A stretch of DNA of 64,000 nt from Rhizorhabdus histidinilytica. GTDB taxonomy: Bacteria > Pseudomonadota > Alphaproteobacteria > Sphingomonadales > Sphingomonadaceae. Location: the NCBI RefSeq assembly GCF_900167915.1, contig NZ_FUYM01000003.1, positions 124,001 through 188,000 of the forward strand. Direction: 5' to 3'. The position numbers and the translations under genes were made by a program. The notes beneath the pieces were generated by a model. The model ran no database searches, was not told where the DNA came from, and worked only from the letters and a program-made list of their open reading frames with translations. Shown in pieces: positions 18,780 through 26,118 of this stretch; within the stretch, counting starts at the first letter, position 1; every line of letters begins with the position of its first letter.

Positions 18780-19166
18780 CTAGAATTGCAACGGGGTAGA
18801 AAGCGGGTTGAGCTTGCGCGTCGGGTCGGCGAGCGCGGCGTGGCCGGTCTCGCGGCCCCAACGTTGGAGCGACACCAGGTGCCGGGCCTCGCGTTCGTCG
18901 ATCGGGTCGGCGGCGCACTGCGGCCAGACCCGGTCGAGATCGATCGGATTGCCATTGGCCGTCGCCTGCCAGCGCAGCGAACGGTCCATCAGGTCGCCGG
19001 TCAGCGGGTCGCGGGGCTGACCGAACCAGATGCGGATCGCGACGAACACGCCACCGCTGCGCAGGCGCATCCGGTAGTAGCCAGGGATCGGGGCGTCGGG
19101 GTCGAAGCCCGTCGCTGTCACAGGCGAGGCGCCCGGCGCGGCGTAGATGAGGTCGGGGCGCGTCAC
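18780..19166 (-). CDS. hypothetical phage protein
   Basis: 128 aa. YRMRLRSGGVFVAIRIWFGQ is followed by LDRVWPQCAADPIDEREA; this layout occurs in small Sphingomonas/Caulobacter prophage proteins of unknown role. Overlaps the 43-aa membrane ORF by 4 bp. Confidence 0.6.
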   Translation of the reverse strand: MTRPDLIYAAPGASPVTATGFDPDAPIPGYYRMRLRSGGVFVAIRIWFGQPRDPLTGDLMDRSLRWQATANGNPIDLDRVWPQCAADPIDEREARHLVSLQRWGRETGHAALADPTRKLNPLSTPLQF

Positions 19167-19294
19167 CGATCTTGCCCCTCAAGCGCGTCGAGGAACTCGT
19201 GCCAGCTCTCGCGGAAGCTGATGACGATCGCCACGAGGGCGACGATGCCAGCGGCGATCATGGCGCCGGTGCAGAGGATGTGGGTGAGGGTCAT
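19163..19294 (-). CDS. small single-pass membrane protein
   Basis: 43 aa with one hydrophobic helix (residues 5-26, MIAAGIVALVAIVISF). ATGA overlaps on both sides fix the start at 19294. Confidence 0.6.
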   Translation of the reverse strand: MTLTHILCTGAMIAAGIVALVAIVISFRESWHEFLDALEGQDR

Positions 19295-19566
19295 TGGTCG
19301 CGGCCCTCCGCCTCGCGCTCCTTGAGGAACGCAAGATAGCTGGCGCAATTTCGATCCGCCTCACCCCGCTCGGCGAGCATGGCATCGGCGAGCCGGTAAC
19401 AGTACCGCGCCTCGGCCTGCCAGCGGGTCTCGCCGCTCGCACACTGGAAGTCCTCGGCTGAAACGCCCGACGCCAATGCCTGCCCAGCGAACCAGTCGCG
19501 CAGGGTCATGCCCTCGGTGTCATCAACGCCTGTCGGAAAGGCCGGCGGGTTATCGAGCTTGCTCAC
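19291..19566 (-). CDS. small phage protein with GMTLRDWFAGQAL motif
   Basis: 91 aa. GMTLRDWFAGQALASG and YRLADAMLAER are a recurrent pair in tiny phage proteins of unknown function. Part of the overlapping left operon. Confidence 0.7.
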   Translation of the reverse strand: MSKLDNPPAFPTGVDDTEGMTLRDWFAGQALASGVSAEDFQCASGETRWQAEARYCYRLADAMLAERGEADRNCASYLAFLKEREAEGRDQ

Positions 19567-19850
19567 GCCGCAGCCCTCCGCGCCTCAGCGACGCGATCGA
19601 GCCGCGCCGGCAGGTTGACGACCGGAGCAACCGGCACGAGCCGATACGCAACGATATGCCAGTCGCGCGGGCCCTGATGCCGCCACGCGTCCCGAAGGCC
19701 GGTGGCCCAGAAGCCGGCGAAGTGCGCCTTGCGATCCTCGATGCCGTTGCGAAAGCGGACGTGGATCAGCGTCTCATAGGGCAGCGGGCATTCGCTGCCG
19801 TCGTGGGGAATCCAGACATCTGCTGCGACGATCTTCGTCTGCGCGTTCAT
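19563..19850 (-). CDS. first gene of the left early operon, hypothetical
   Basis: 95 aa. WIPHDGSECPLPYETLIHVR and YRLVPV at the end are seen in many small phage proteins; function unknown. Preceded by GAGGATGG and a 12-bp hairpin leader, with the repressor-controlled promoter about 95 bp upstream. Confidence 0.65.
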   Translation of the reverse strand: MNAQTKIVAADVWIPHDGSECPLPYETLIHVRFRNGIEDRKAHFAGFWATGLRDAWRHQGPRDWHIVAYRLVPVAPVVNLPARLDRVAEARRAAA

Positions 19851-19866
19851 GAGCCATCCTCGATGC

Positions 19867-19900
19867 GGCGCCGCGCTCGGGGGGGCTTGAGCGCGGCGCC
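19867..19900 (-). promoter_or_regulatory. 12-bp GC hairpin in left-operon leader
   Basis: GGCGCCGCGCTC (19867-19878) and GAGCGCGGCGCC (19889-19900) are perfect inverted arms with a 10-nt loop, transcribed in the leader 17 nt before the first start codon. No T tract follows, so it is not a plain terminator; attenuation, antitermination or translational control are possible. Confidence 0.6.
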
Positions 19901-19946
19901 TGGGGACGCTGACGAGCTGCGGATGTCTCGATCAGCGGTGAGGATG

Positions 19947-19974
19947 AAAATAGCTATCTATTATTCTGCGTCAA
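19947..19974 (-). promoter_or_regulatory. putative leftward early promoter (pL-like)
   Basis: On the minus strand TTGACG (19969-19974) and TATTTT (19947-19952) are separated by 16 bp. An operator copy covers the -10 and spacer and another lies just upstream, as expected for a repressor-controlled early promoter. Confidence 0.65.
19949..19962. promoter_or_regulatory. repressor operator copy OL1
   Basis: AATAG-CTAT-CTATT, inverted repeat with 4-bp centre, overlapping the pL-like -10. Confidence 0.65.
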
Positions 19975-19981
19975 CAAAAAA

Positions 19982-19995
19982 AATAGATTGCTATT
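19982..19995. promoter_or_regulatory. repressor operator copy OL2
   Basis: AATAG-ATTG-CTATT, identical over 14 bp to the copy at 21582-21595, located just upstream of the pL-like -35. Confidence 0.7.
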
Positions 19996-19999
19996 ACGC

Positions 20000-20413
20000 T
20001 CAGTCGTCCGGCCAGATTGGGTCGCTGAAATAGTGGTCGTAATCCGTCGGTTGCGGCTTCAGCGATTCGCGCCGCTCCGGGAGCTCGGGGACGCTGCCAT
20101 CAAGCGAAACGCGGATGATCGCTCCTCGCTGCGTTGCTTCTTGAAACACTGCCAGAACGGCGGCCCCTTCGCGCATGTGCTTACCAATGAACGGGGCGCG
20201 TTCGGCCGCAACGTATCCGATCTGGATGCCGCGCTGAGTGACGATCATGATGGCGTTGGGATCGGCCGGGTTGTCAGGCTCTAGAACGAGTTGAAGCGGC
20301 TCGCCCGGGACGCAAGTCGCGATCTCGAACCTGCGAGGAATTTGGCCGCGAGACCGCGGTTTGCGATTAGGATAGTCCGCCCCTTTAACGAGCAGAGACA
20401 GTTGACGCGGCAA
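20000..20413 (-). CDS. HIRAN-domain protein
   Basis: 137 aa. The segment VVxG-type start, LVLEPDNPADPNAIMIV and IQIGYVAAERAPFI (residues about 10-80) is the HIRAN domain, an OB-like fold that binds DNA ends or ssDNA in larger repair helicases; here it stands alone with a charged tail. It lies downstream of the repressor and DUF2846 genes on the same strand (2-bp gap), so it may be expressed in the lysogen. Its job in the phage is unknown. Confidence 0.8.
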   Translation of the reverse strand: MPRQLSLLVKGADYPNRKPRSRGQIPRRFEIATCVPGEPLQLVLEPDNPADPNAIMIVTQRGIQIGYVAAERAPFIGKHMREGAAVLAVFQEATQRGAIIRVSLDGSVPELPERRESLKPQPTDYDHYFSDPIWPDD

Positions 20414-20415
20414 AT

Positions 20416-20868
20416 TTACGATCCTGACGGAACCGCGATCTCCTTGCGCTCGAAGTCGGCTTGGTGCTCTGCAAAGCTCTCCTGATCGACAATTTGGAGA
20501 TCGGCGCGACCCGTCATAAAGCCCGGCTTGATCGTGCAGCGAACATAGCTCGATCCACCGGCATCGACGGTAACTTCCACGCTGCTCGTCTTATTGTTCA
20601 GGATATAGCGGCCGGCGGGGACTTCCCACTCCGCAAATTTGCCGCGGCCGAGCTCCACCAGTTCGTGGCCCTTGAACCGCACGGGGCAGGCAATCCCCAT
20701 GCCCATGATCGACGAGGGCCGATAGATGATAATCTTTCCGTTGGCTGGCGCAGCATCGGCCGTCGCCACGGCTTCAGGGCCCACTTGATTTACTGCGTCG
20801 ACGGTAGTCTGCCCGTTGGCTGACACGGCCGCCGCAAGAAGGATCGCACCCACCACCCCTTTAATCAC
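20416..20868 (-). CDS. exported DUF2846-like protein
   Basis: 150 aa with a signal peptide (residues 1-19). The core (GKIIIYRPSSIMGMGIACPV, then AGRYILNNKT) matches the DUF2846 pattern of small periplasmic proteins. ATG 20868 overlaps the repressor stop (ATGA), so translation is coupled to the repressor. A lysogenic-conversion role is likely by position but unproven. Confidence 0.7.
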   Translation of the reverse strand: MIKGVVGAILLAAAVSANGQTTVDAVNQVGPEAVATADAAPANGKIIIYRPSSIMGMGIACPVRFKGHELVELGRGKFAEWEVPAGRYILNNKTSSVEVTVDAGGSSYVRCTIKPGFMTGRADLQIVDQESFAEHQADFERKEIAVPSGS

Positions 20869-21524
20869 ATCCGCCTCCCCAGCCAGATGACCCGCCCTAG
20901 CAAATATATGTCTTCCGCCGACACTTCCTGGTTGTCGACGTCTTTATTATCCGAAATGACCAATATCCTGCCCGGTCCGACTGTGCGGAGCCGCTTGATT
21001 GCCCCTGCTCCGTAGAGGCTGATAGCCCAGATGCGGTCCTGCATGTTCAAGATGCGCTGCGCGGTATCGATCACGACCAGGTCATTGTCGATGATCGTGG
21101 GGAACATGCTGTCCCCTCCCCCGCTGGCTACAAAGAGCCGGTCCGCCGGCGAGCGGGTTATACGATTCAACAGCGCCGCATCGAACTCAAAGGAGCTCTC
21201 GTCGGCATAATCATCGATATTGGTCCCCGGACCCATCGAGTAGCTCAGGTCGACATGGCGCAGCGCAATAGACTGGCCGTCGCGCGCCGGTGAGGCACTC
21301 GGCGTCGGGCCGCCCACATAATCGCTATCGCCCCGGAGCCATTGCACGGAAACGCCGAGCGCACTCGCAATGTCTGCCAGGTATCGCGATCGCTGCGTTT
21401 TCCCCAGAAGTATCTGGCTGATGGCGCCCTGGGTGCAGCCCGCCTCCTTGGCTAGGCGCGCCTGGTCGAAACCGGCCGCAGCCATGGCCTCTTTCAGCCG
21501 CTGAACCTGAATGCTTTCCGCCAT
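20865..21524 (-). CDS. CI/LexA-type phage repressor (XRE HTH + S24 peptidase)
   Basis: 219 aa. Helix-turn-helix at residues about 18-45 (DQARLAKEAGCTQGAISQIL) and a C-terminal S24 domain with Ser139 (GGGDSMFPT) and Lys177 (GAIKRL) as the self-cleavage dyad. It should keep the lysogen by binding the AATAG-N4-CTATT operators and be inactivated through RecA after DNA damage. Start ATG 21524 places the HTH at the expected distance; the longer frame would run through an operator. Confidence 0.93.
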   Translation of the reverse strand: MAESIQVQRLKEAMAAAGFDQARLAKEAGCTQGAISQILLGKTQRSRYLADIASALGVSVQWLRGDSDYVGGPTPSASPARDGQSIALRHVDLSYSMGPGTNIDDYADESSFEFDAALLNRITRSPADRLFVASGGGDSMFPTIIDNDLVVIDTAQRILNMQDRIWAISLYGAGAIKRLRTVGPGRILVISDNKDVDNQEVSAEDIYLLGRVIWLGRRM

Positions 21525-21546
21525 GGCGCGATCATAGCGACTGCGG

Positions 21547-21560
21547 AATAGGCCGCTATT
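21547..21560. promoter_or_regulatory. repressor operator copy OR1
   Basis: AATAG-GCCG-CTATT in the 84-bp gap between the divergent repressor and Cro-like genes. Between it and the next copy lies an extra half-site CTATT (21569-21573). Confidence 0.65.
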
Positions 21561-21581
21561 GAAGTTGTCTATTGCGAGCAC

Positions 21582-21595
21582 AATAGATTGCTATT
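21582..21595. promoter_or_regulatory. repressor operator copy OR2
   Basis: AATAG-ATTG-CTATT, 14 bp before the Cro-like ATG. With the half-site it also builds a TCTATTG...CAATAGA inverted pair (21568-21574 / 21581-21587). Confidence 0.7.
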
Positions 21596-21608
21596 ACAAA
21601 GCGTCGTC

Positions 21609-21851
21609 ATGGCTAAGCTCATGACCCCCCACGCCGCCTTCGCCAAAGCCGTTGAGGCGGCTGGCGGGCAGACCAACTTCGCCAAGATCTGCGGATGTAC
21701 CCAAGGGAATATCTGGCAGTTGCTCAAAAAGGGCGCCGCACTCCCACCGCAGTATGTCCTGAAGGTGGAGGCCGCTGCATTGGGCGTCGACCGACACCAG
21801 TTGCGCCCTGACATATATCCGTCCGAAGCACCGGAAGGCGCCGCGGCATGA
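21609..21851 (+). CDS. Cro/YdaS-like transcriptional regulator
   Basis: 80 aa. AVEAAGGQTNFAKICGCTQG then WQLLKKGAALPP is the YdaS/Cro-type HTH. Divergent from the repressor and first in the rightward early operon, so it probably acts as Cro. ATG 21609 keeps the operator outside the gene; an in-frame start at 21588 would overlap it. Confidence 0.85.
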   Translation: MAKLMTPHAAFAKAVEAAGGQTNFAKICGCTQGNIWQLLKKGAALPPQYVLKVEAAALGVDRHQLRPDIYPSEAPEGAAA

Positions 21852-22024
21852 CGCGCCACCCCGTCCTCCGCCAGCAGCCGGGGCTCCACCGGTTTTGTCA
21901 ACGTCGTCCGAGCGGCCGAAAAATGCGGGCGCTGATCACCGGCAAGGCTGTGCGGCTCGAATTCACACCGGGCGGCATCCCCGCCGAGCATCTCCGCCTC
22001 GCTGCCGAGCAGGAGGACTGCTGA
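21848..22024 (+). CDS. small basic hypothetical protein
   Basis: 58 aa, very basic N-terminal half, ATGA overlap with the Cro-like stop. An internal ATG at 21923 could give a 33-aa form (MRALITGKAVRLEFTP) that looks the more protein-like part. Function unknown. Confidence 0.5.
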   Translation: MTRHPVLRQQPGLHRFCQRRPSGRKMRALITGKAVRLEFTPGGIPAEHLRLAAEQEDC

Positions 22025-22059
22025 TATGAGCGCTTCAATCCTCCGCGGCGGCGAATTCT

Positions 22060-22281
22060 TTACGCCGAACCACCATCCACTTTCAGCCGGTCGGCCTGCT
22101 CTACGAGCTGTTGAGCTAGTTGGCGGCAATATTCCTCTGACAGGAGGAAGTTGGGCGACGGGACGATGCCCGTCTCTCCATTCGGCCCCTGCGCATCTAC
22201 CCCAAACGTCAGGATCGCGAAGCCCATCCCCCGATTCAATTGCCAACCCCGCACAAGCGAAGCTTGAACTTCGTTCGTCAC
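22060..22281 (-). CDS. small antisense-oriented hypothetical protein
   Basis: 73 aa from GTG 22281 with a GGAAGGGA Shine-Dalgarno. Composition is protein-like (GFAILTFGVDAQGPNGETGI, then EEYCRQLAQQLVEQADRLK). It is opposite to the surrounding rightward operon; the overlapping plus-strand frame (22026-22370) is less protein-like in its middle. Not recognised. Confidence 0.5.
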   Translation of the reverse strand: MTNEVQASLVRGWQLNRGMGFAILTFGVDAQGPNGETGIVPSPNFLLSEEYCRQLAQQLVEQADRLKVDGGSA

Positions 22282-22366
22282 CTGCGTCCCTTCCAGTCGT
22301 CGATCGCACCACGACTGTAGCCGAAGCCGCCGGGGAGTCGATCCTCGGCGGCGGAGGGCTGGGCCA

Positions 22367-22552
22367 ATGACCCCGCGCCAGTCCTACCTCCTCTTCGCCG
22401 CGGCCATGTCCCTGTCGGTCATAGCCGCGCGCTGGCTGCTCGGCCTTGCAGGTCTGATCGTCCCGACCTGGGCGTTCGTCGGAGCGCTCATCTTCGTCAA
22501 TTTCGCCGCCCTCTTCCTGGCGGGCGCCTGCCATAGCGGGAGCGCTCGGTAG
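22367..22552 (+). CDS. small two-helix membrane protein
   Basis: 61 aa, two hydrophobic helices (SYLLFAAAMSLSVIAA and WAFVGALIFVNFAALFLAG). Unknown role in the early operon; could affect the host envelope or superinfection. Confidence 0.55.
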   Translation: MTPRQSYLLFAAAMSLSVIAARWLLGLAGLIVPTWAFVGALIFVNFAALFLAGACHSGSAR

Positions 22553-22735
22553 ATGGCGAAGCACCTCTACAATATGCTGCGCGGCTGCTGCCTCGCGCAA
22601 TCGGACAGCCACGGTATCCGCGTCGAACCGCTCCGCTTCATCTCGCCGAGGCTTACCCTCGACGAGAATTACAACATGCTCGTGCATTTCCGGACCGGTG
22701 ATCGTGGGCGTTCGCTTCATGGAAAGGCGGCCTAA
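22553..22735 (+). CDS. small hypothetical protein
   Basis: 60 aa directly after the preceding stop. Codon third positions are mostly G/C on this strand, which favours it over a competing minus-strand frame here. No family recognised. Confidence 0.45.
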   Translation: MAKHLYNMLRGCCLAQSDSHGIRVEPLRFISPRLTLDENYNMLVHFRTGDRGRSLHGKAA

Positions 22736-22738
22736 GCG

Positions 22739-23209
22739 ATGGCCGCACCGGACATCCACCCCCGCTACCGCACCGTTTCCGCATCGAAGCTGATCGAGAC
22801 GGCCGGCCTGTCCCTCAAGGCCATCAAGGACGCCGACGGCCTGACCTACGCTGATCTCGGTCAGGAGCTCGGCAAGAGCGGCGACATGGCGGAAGCCTAT
22901 CGCCACGGCTCGTCCGAGATGTCGATGACGACGTTCCTTCGCGCCTGCCTGCGCTGGAACGGCCGCTTCGCCAATTCCGTCTTTGCGATGCTCGGGCTCA
23001 AGCTGGTGCCGCTGGACGCCGAGCACCACTGCGACCGCAAGGCCATGACGATCGTCATGCGGGCCCAGGTCGCGATGGCCGAGAACCTCGAAGACGGCCT
23101 GCTCGAAGACGACGAGCTCGTCGAGGATCGCGACTGGATCGAGGCCGCCGGCGCGGTCTTCGACGGATGGCGCCAGCGATTGGCGCGCATCGACGGGAGG
23201 AGCGAATGA
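22739..23209 (+). CDS. early regulator-like phage protein
   Basis: 156 aa. Central DADGLTYADLGQELGKSGDM and following YRHGSSEMSMTTFLRACLRW resemble a lambda-repressor-like HTH followed by an acidic C-terminus (LLEDDELVEDRDWIEAAG). Could be a CII-like or replication control protein by position; not established. Confidence 0.6.
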   Translation: MAAPDIHPRYRTVSASKLIETAGLSLKAIKDADGLTYADLGQELGKSGDMAEAYRHGSSEMSMTTFLRACLRWNGRFANSVFAMLGLKLVPLDAEHHCDRKAMTIVMRAQVAMAENLEDGLLEDDELVEDRDWIEAAGAVFDGWRQRLARIDGRSE

Positions 23210-23430
23210 CTTCGCATCATATCGATCACCACCGCCCCGGCGGCCCGCTCGTCCAGCACGAGCCGCTGTCACGCCGCGAGCGCGACGGCTCGTACCGCAT
23301 CACCGACGGCGCCGTGCGCGACATCCGCCAGCGCGTGGCCGAGGCGCATCAAGCCGCCTGGTCGACCCGCCGGTCTCGCGCCGCGGCGGCGGCCCGCGCG
23401 CTCCGCCCCGAGCTGGGGCTTCCGGCATGA
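23206..23430 (+). CDS. small basic hypothetical protein
   Basis: 74 aa, His-rich start and an Arg/Ala-rich helix at the end. ATGA overlaps on both sides. Unknown function. Confidence 0.5.
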   Translation: MTSHHIDHHRPGGPLVQHEPLSRRERDGSYRITDGAVRDIRQRVAEAHQAAWSTRRSRAAAAARALRPELGLPA

Positions 23431-23531
23431 TCGTTCGCACCCCGCTTCGACAGCGCCGCATGGCCGAGGAAATTCTCATCGGTTGGGCTGGCGGGAGCCA
23501 GATTCGTGTATATCAGAGGTGTCCGCTATGA
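23427..23531 (+). CDS. short ORF (34 aa)
   Basis: ATG 23427 overlaps the preceding stop and its TGA overlaps the next ATG at 23528. Encodes MIVRTPLRQRRMAEEILIGW and 14 more residues. Support is from the overlap pattern only. Confidence 0.4.
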   Translation: MIVRTPLRQRRMAEEILIGWAGGSQIRVYQRCPL

Positions 23532-24076
23532 CGCCGGACACCCCTCGCCCGCACTGCCTTAATCGCGACGCCTGCACGGCCGCCAAGCCCACCAGCCACT
23601 GCCGTCGGTGCAATGCGATCGCCGTGAATGCCTCGCCAGACCATCGGGCGAAATGCAGCGCTGCCATGCGCGAGCGCTATCAGGATGCAGCGTTCAAGGC
23701 CGAGCATACCGAGAAAGTCAGGCACGCGATCAAACGTGCCGCGAAAGACCCGGAATGGTTGGCCCGCAAGCGCGAAGTCGGGCGGCGTTATGGAGCGCCG
23801 AACCTGCTCAGCGGTCACACGACGGAATCGCGGCGAAAGGCCGGCCCCCGGATCAGCGCCACGAAGCTTTCGCATATCCCCGAACATCTACGGGATGAAT
23901 ATCGCAAATTGAGCCGCACCAAGGGTTTGACAAAAGCCGAGCGCATCGAGGTCATCAACGGCATAATCGATATCGAGCGCCGCGCATCACCCGAGGCAGA
24001 AGGTCGCCGCATCGTCGAGCGCATCACGCGAGAGATGGAGGCCAAAGAGCGCCGCCGGAAAGCGCAGGCGTACTGA
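23528..24076 (+). CDS. basic, Cys-containing phage protein
   Basis: 182 aa. N-terminal CLNRDACTAAKPTSHCRRCN (residues 10-29) looks like a small zinc site; the rest is basic and helical with RRYGAPNLLSGHTTE in the middle. It could bind DNA. The family is not recognised. Start fixed by the ATGA overlap; stop overlaps the methyltransferase start. Confidence 0.6.
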   Translation: MTPDTPRPHCLNRDACTAAKPTSHCRRCNAIAVNASPDHRAKCSAAMRERYQDAAFKAEHTEKVRHAIKRAAKDPEWLARKREVGRRYGAPNLLSGHTTESRRKAGPRISATKLSHIPEHLRDEYRKLSRTKGLTKAERIEVINGIIDIERRASPEAEGRRIVERITREMEAKERRRKAQAY

Positions 24077-24699
24077 TGAGCACCGGCAACGCGTCCCGCA
24101 ATCATAAGGTCGGCGATTACGCCCGCGCGGCCCAGGACTGGTACGTCGAGCCGCGTTGGTGTGTGGAAGCGCTGGCCGATGCGCTGCCGCTTGTCGAGGG
24201 TTCCTATGTCTGGGATCCGTGCTGCGGCGGAGGAACTATTCCGGCCGTCTTCGCCGAACGCATCGGCCAGAACCGCGTCATCGCGACCGACGTCGTTGAC
24301 CGCGGATACCAGCGCTTCGCTCAGAAATGGGATGTCCTGCAATCGGGAGCTCCTTTTGCCGTCAAGGCGGGGATGCGCATCAATGCGATTCTCAATCCAC
24401 CATTTAAGCAGGCCGAAGCCATCGTCCGAAAGCTGCTGCCCTTGGTCGACTACAGGGTAGCGATCCTGCAGCAATTGCCATTCCTCGCGAGTCGCGGGCG
24501 GGCGAAGCTGTTCGCAGAGTTCCCGCCCAGTGACATCCTGATCCTGTCGCAGCGGCCCAGCATGCCGCCCGGTCACCTCGTCGCCGAAATGGGCGAACGG
24601 GCCTTCAAAGGCGGCACGACCGATTTTTGCTGGATCGTCTGGACGCGGCCGCACGATCGCGAGACGCGCGTTCGATGGCTTGAGCCGAGGGCCGCATGA
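24076..24699 (+). CDS. class I SAM-dependent DNA methyltransferase
   Basis: 207 aa. Motif I DPCCGGGT (residues 47-54) and motif IV NPPF (107-110) mark an adenine-type (amino-) methyltransferase fold as found in phage genomes. Substrate is probably DNA, but there is no separate target-recognition domain and specificity is unknown. Second methyltransferase of the prophage. Confidence 0.8.
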   Translation: MSTGNASRNHKVGDYARAAQDWYVEPRWCVEALADALPLVEGSYVWDPCCGGGTIPAVFAERIGQNRVIATDVVDRGYQRFAQKWDVLQSGAPFAVKAGMRINAILNPPFKQAEAIVRKLLPLVDYRVAILQQLPFLASRGRAKLFAEFPPSDILILSQRPSMPPGHLVAEMGERAFKGGTTDFCWIVWTRPHDRETRVRWLEPRAA

Positions 24700-25556
24700 C
24701 CGGCGGCTCCCAGCAGCTCCGCGCCTACCGCCGGTACCGCGCCGATGGCCTCGACACGAAACAAGCCGCCGCCTTCGCCGGCATCTCACTCGGCGAGGCG
24801 CAGCTCATCGACAAGGACGACGCGCGCGAGCCGCCGCCACCGGAAGCATTCGACCCCATACCCGCGCTGGCCGGGCCCGCCAGCACCACCACAGAGGAGC
24901 CAGTAATGGCGCGACGGAAGAAGCAGACCGGAACGGTCAACGGCGAGGTCCCGAAGCCGGATTTCGAGATGGCGGTGAAAATCTACCGCGAGGATATCCG
25001 ACCGGCCCAGGGCACGGTCGGCGAGGCCGCGCAGGAGATGTCGACCGCCTACAAGGCGATCAAGAAACAGGCCCATATCCAACCCCAGGCGGCACGCCTC
25101 GCCTTCCGGCTCGACGCCATGGAGGAGAGCAAGCGCGACGATTACCTGCGCTGCTTCCGGGGCCTGCTCAAGGAACTGAAGATCTTCATGCCGAGCGATC
25201 TCGTCGATGCCGCGCAGGGCAACGGCGATGCCGGCGGCGAGGTGATCCCGATCGGCGAGCGCCGACAGCCGCAGCTCGCAACCGTGCCGCGCGACGATTC
25301 CGATCTCGCCGGCGGGGGCGATACGCCGACCGCCAGCGCCGACGATGCCGAGGCCTGGGTCGTCTTCGATCCCGAGGCCAACCTGTATATCGACGACACC
25401 GGCAAGGATTGGGCGGCGTTCGCGGATTGCGGCCGCTTCACCAAGGCCCGCGCCCAGGAGATGATCGACAGCTTCGGCGAGGATGCCGACGGGTTGCAGA
25501 TCGTCGACTCCGCCGGCCCGCTGCCCGGTCCCATGGTGTCCGAGGCGGCCGAATAG
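24696..25556 (+). CDS. two-part early phage protein with probable internal start
   Basis: 286 aa. Residues 1-45 look like a small HTH (RADGLDTKQAAAFAGISLGE); residues 71-165 form a helical domain (KIYREDIRPAQGTVGEAAQE...) reminiscent of GapR/DUF2312-type DNA-binding proteins; the tail is acidic. An in-frame ATG at 24906, preceded by GAGGAG at good spacing, could produce the second part alone. Function unknown. Confidence 0.6.
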   Translation: MTGGSQQLRAYRRYRADGLDTKQAAAFAGISLGEAQLIDKDDAREPPPPEAFDPIPALAGPASTTTEEPVMARRKKQTGTVNGEVPKPDFEMAVKIYREDIRPAQGTVGEAAQEMSTAYKAIKKQAHIQPQAARLAFRLDAMEESKRDDYLRCFRGLLKELKIFMPSDLVDAAQGNGDAGGEVIPIGERRQPQLATVPRDDSDLAGGGDTPTASADDAEAWVVFDPEANLYIDDTGKDWAAFADCGRFTKARAQEMIDSFGEDADGLQIVDSAGPLPGPMVSEAAE

Positions 25557-25560
25557 CGCC

Positions 25561-26118
25561 ATGCGGGTGATCTTCCTCGATCTGTCCAAGCGCTCGGCGG
25601 GCTACGCGTGCTGGGGACCTGGCGACCCTCGCCCGGTTTCCGGCGCGTGGGTGCTCGGTTCCGAGTTCACCTCGGACGGCCTGGTCTATTGCAAGCTGCA
25701 CCAGAACCTGTCCGGCCTGCATGCGCTCGGGCGGATCGAGGCCATTTTCTGGGAAGAGCCGCTCGATGCCCGGGTGCTGAACGGCCACACCAATATCGAC
25801 AGCGTGCGCGTCCTCGGCGGCCTCGCCGCCCATGCCGCGAGCTGGGGCGAGGCCGTGCGCTGCCGCGTGATCAGGCCGGTCAACATGGCCGTCTGGCGGC
25901 GCTTCTTCATCGGGGCGATGCCGCGGGCGACGAAGACGGCCGACCTCAAGCTGATGTCGATGCAGCGGTGTCGGCAGCTCGGCTTCAAGCCCGCGACCCA
26001 CGACGAGGCCGAGGCCATCGGCGGCCTTTCTTACGCCTGCGACCAACTCAACCTCACCCCGCCATGGCGCGATCAGCTCCTCTTCGGCGGCCGGACCATT
26101 CGAGAAGGCCGTCTATGA
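25561..26118 (+). CDS. RuvC-like Holliday-junction resolvase
   Basis: 185 aa RNase H-fold protein: first acidic strand MRVIFLDLSKRSAGYACWG (Asp7), a second acidic site in IFWEEPL, and a final THDEAEAIGGLSYA with the paired acids. Phage RuvC-like proteins resolve branched DNA before packaging. Start ATG 25561 is right at the conserved first strand. Confidence 0.8.
   Translation: MRVIFLDLSKRSAGYACWGPGDPRPVSGAWVLGSEFTSDGLVYCKLHQNLSGLHALGRIEAIFWEEPLDARVLNGHTNIDSVRVLGGLAAHAASWGEAVRCRVIRPVNMAVWRRFFIGAMPRATKTADLKLMSMQRCRQLGFKPATHDEAEAIGGLSYACDQLNLTPPWRDQLLFGGRTIREGRL

Noticed and set aside
22026-22370. 114-codon plus-strand frame in the early operon
   Set aside because: Packed between neighbours, but its middle part has poor coding bias and repetitive Pro/Ser content, while the opposite strand has a better protein; kept as an alternative only.
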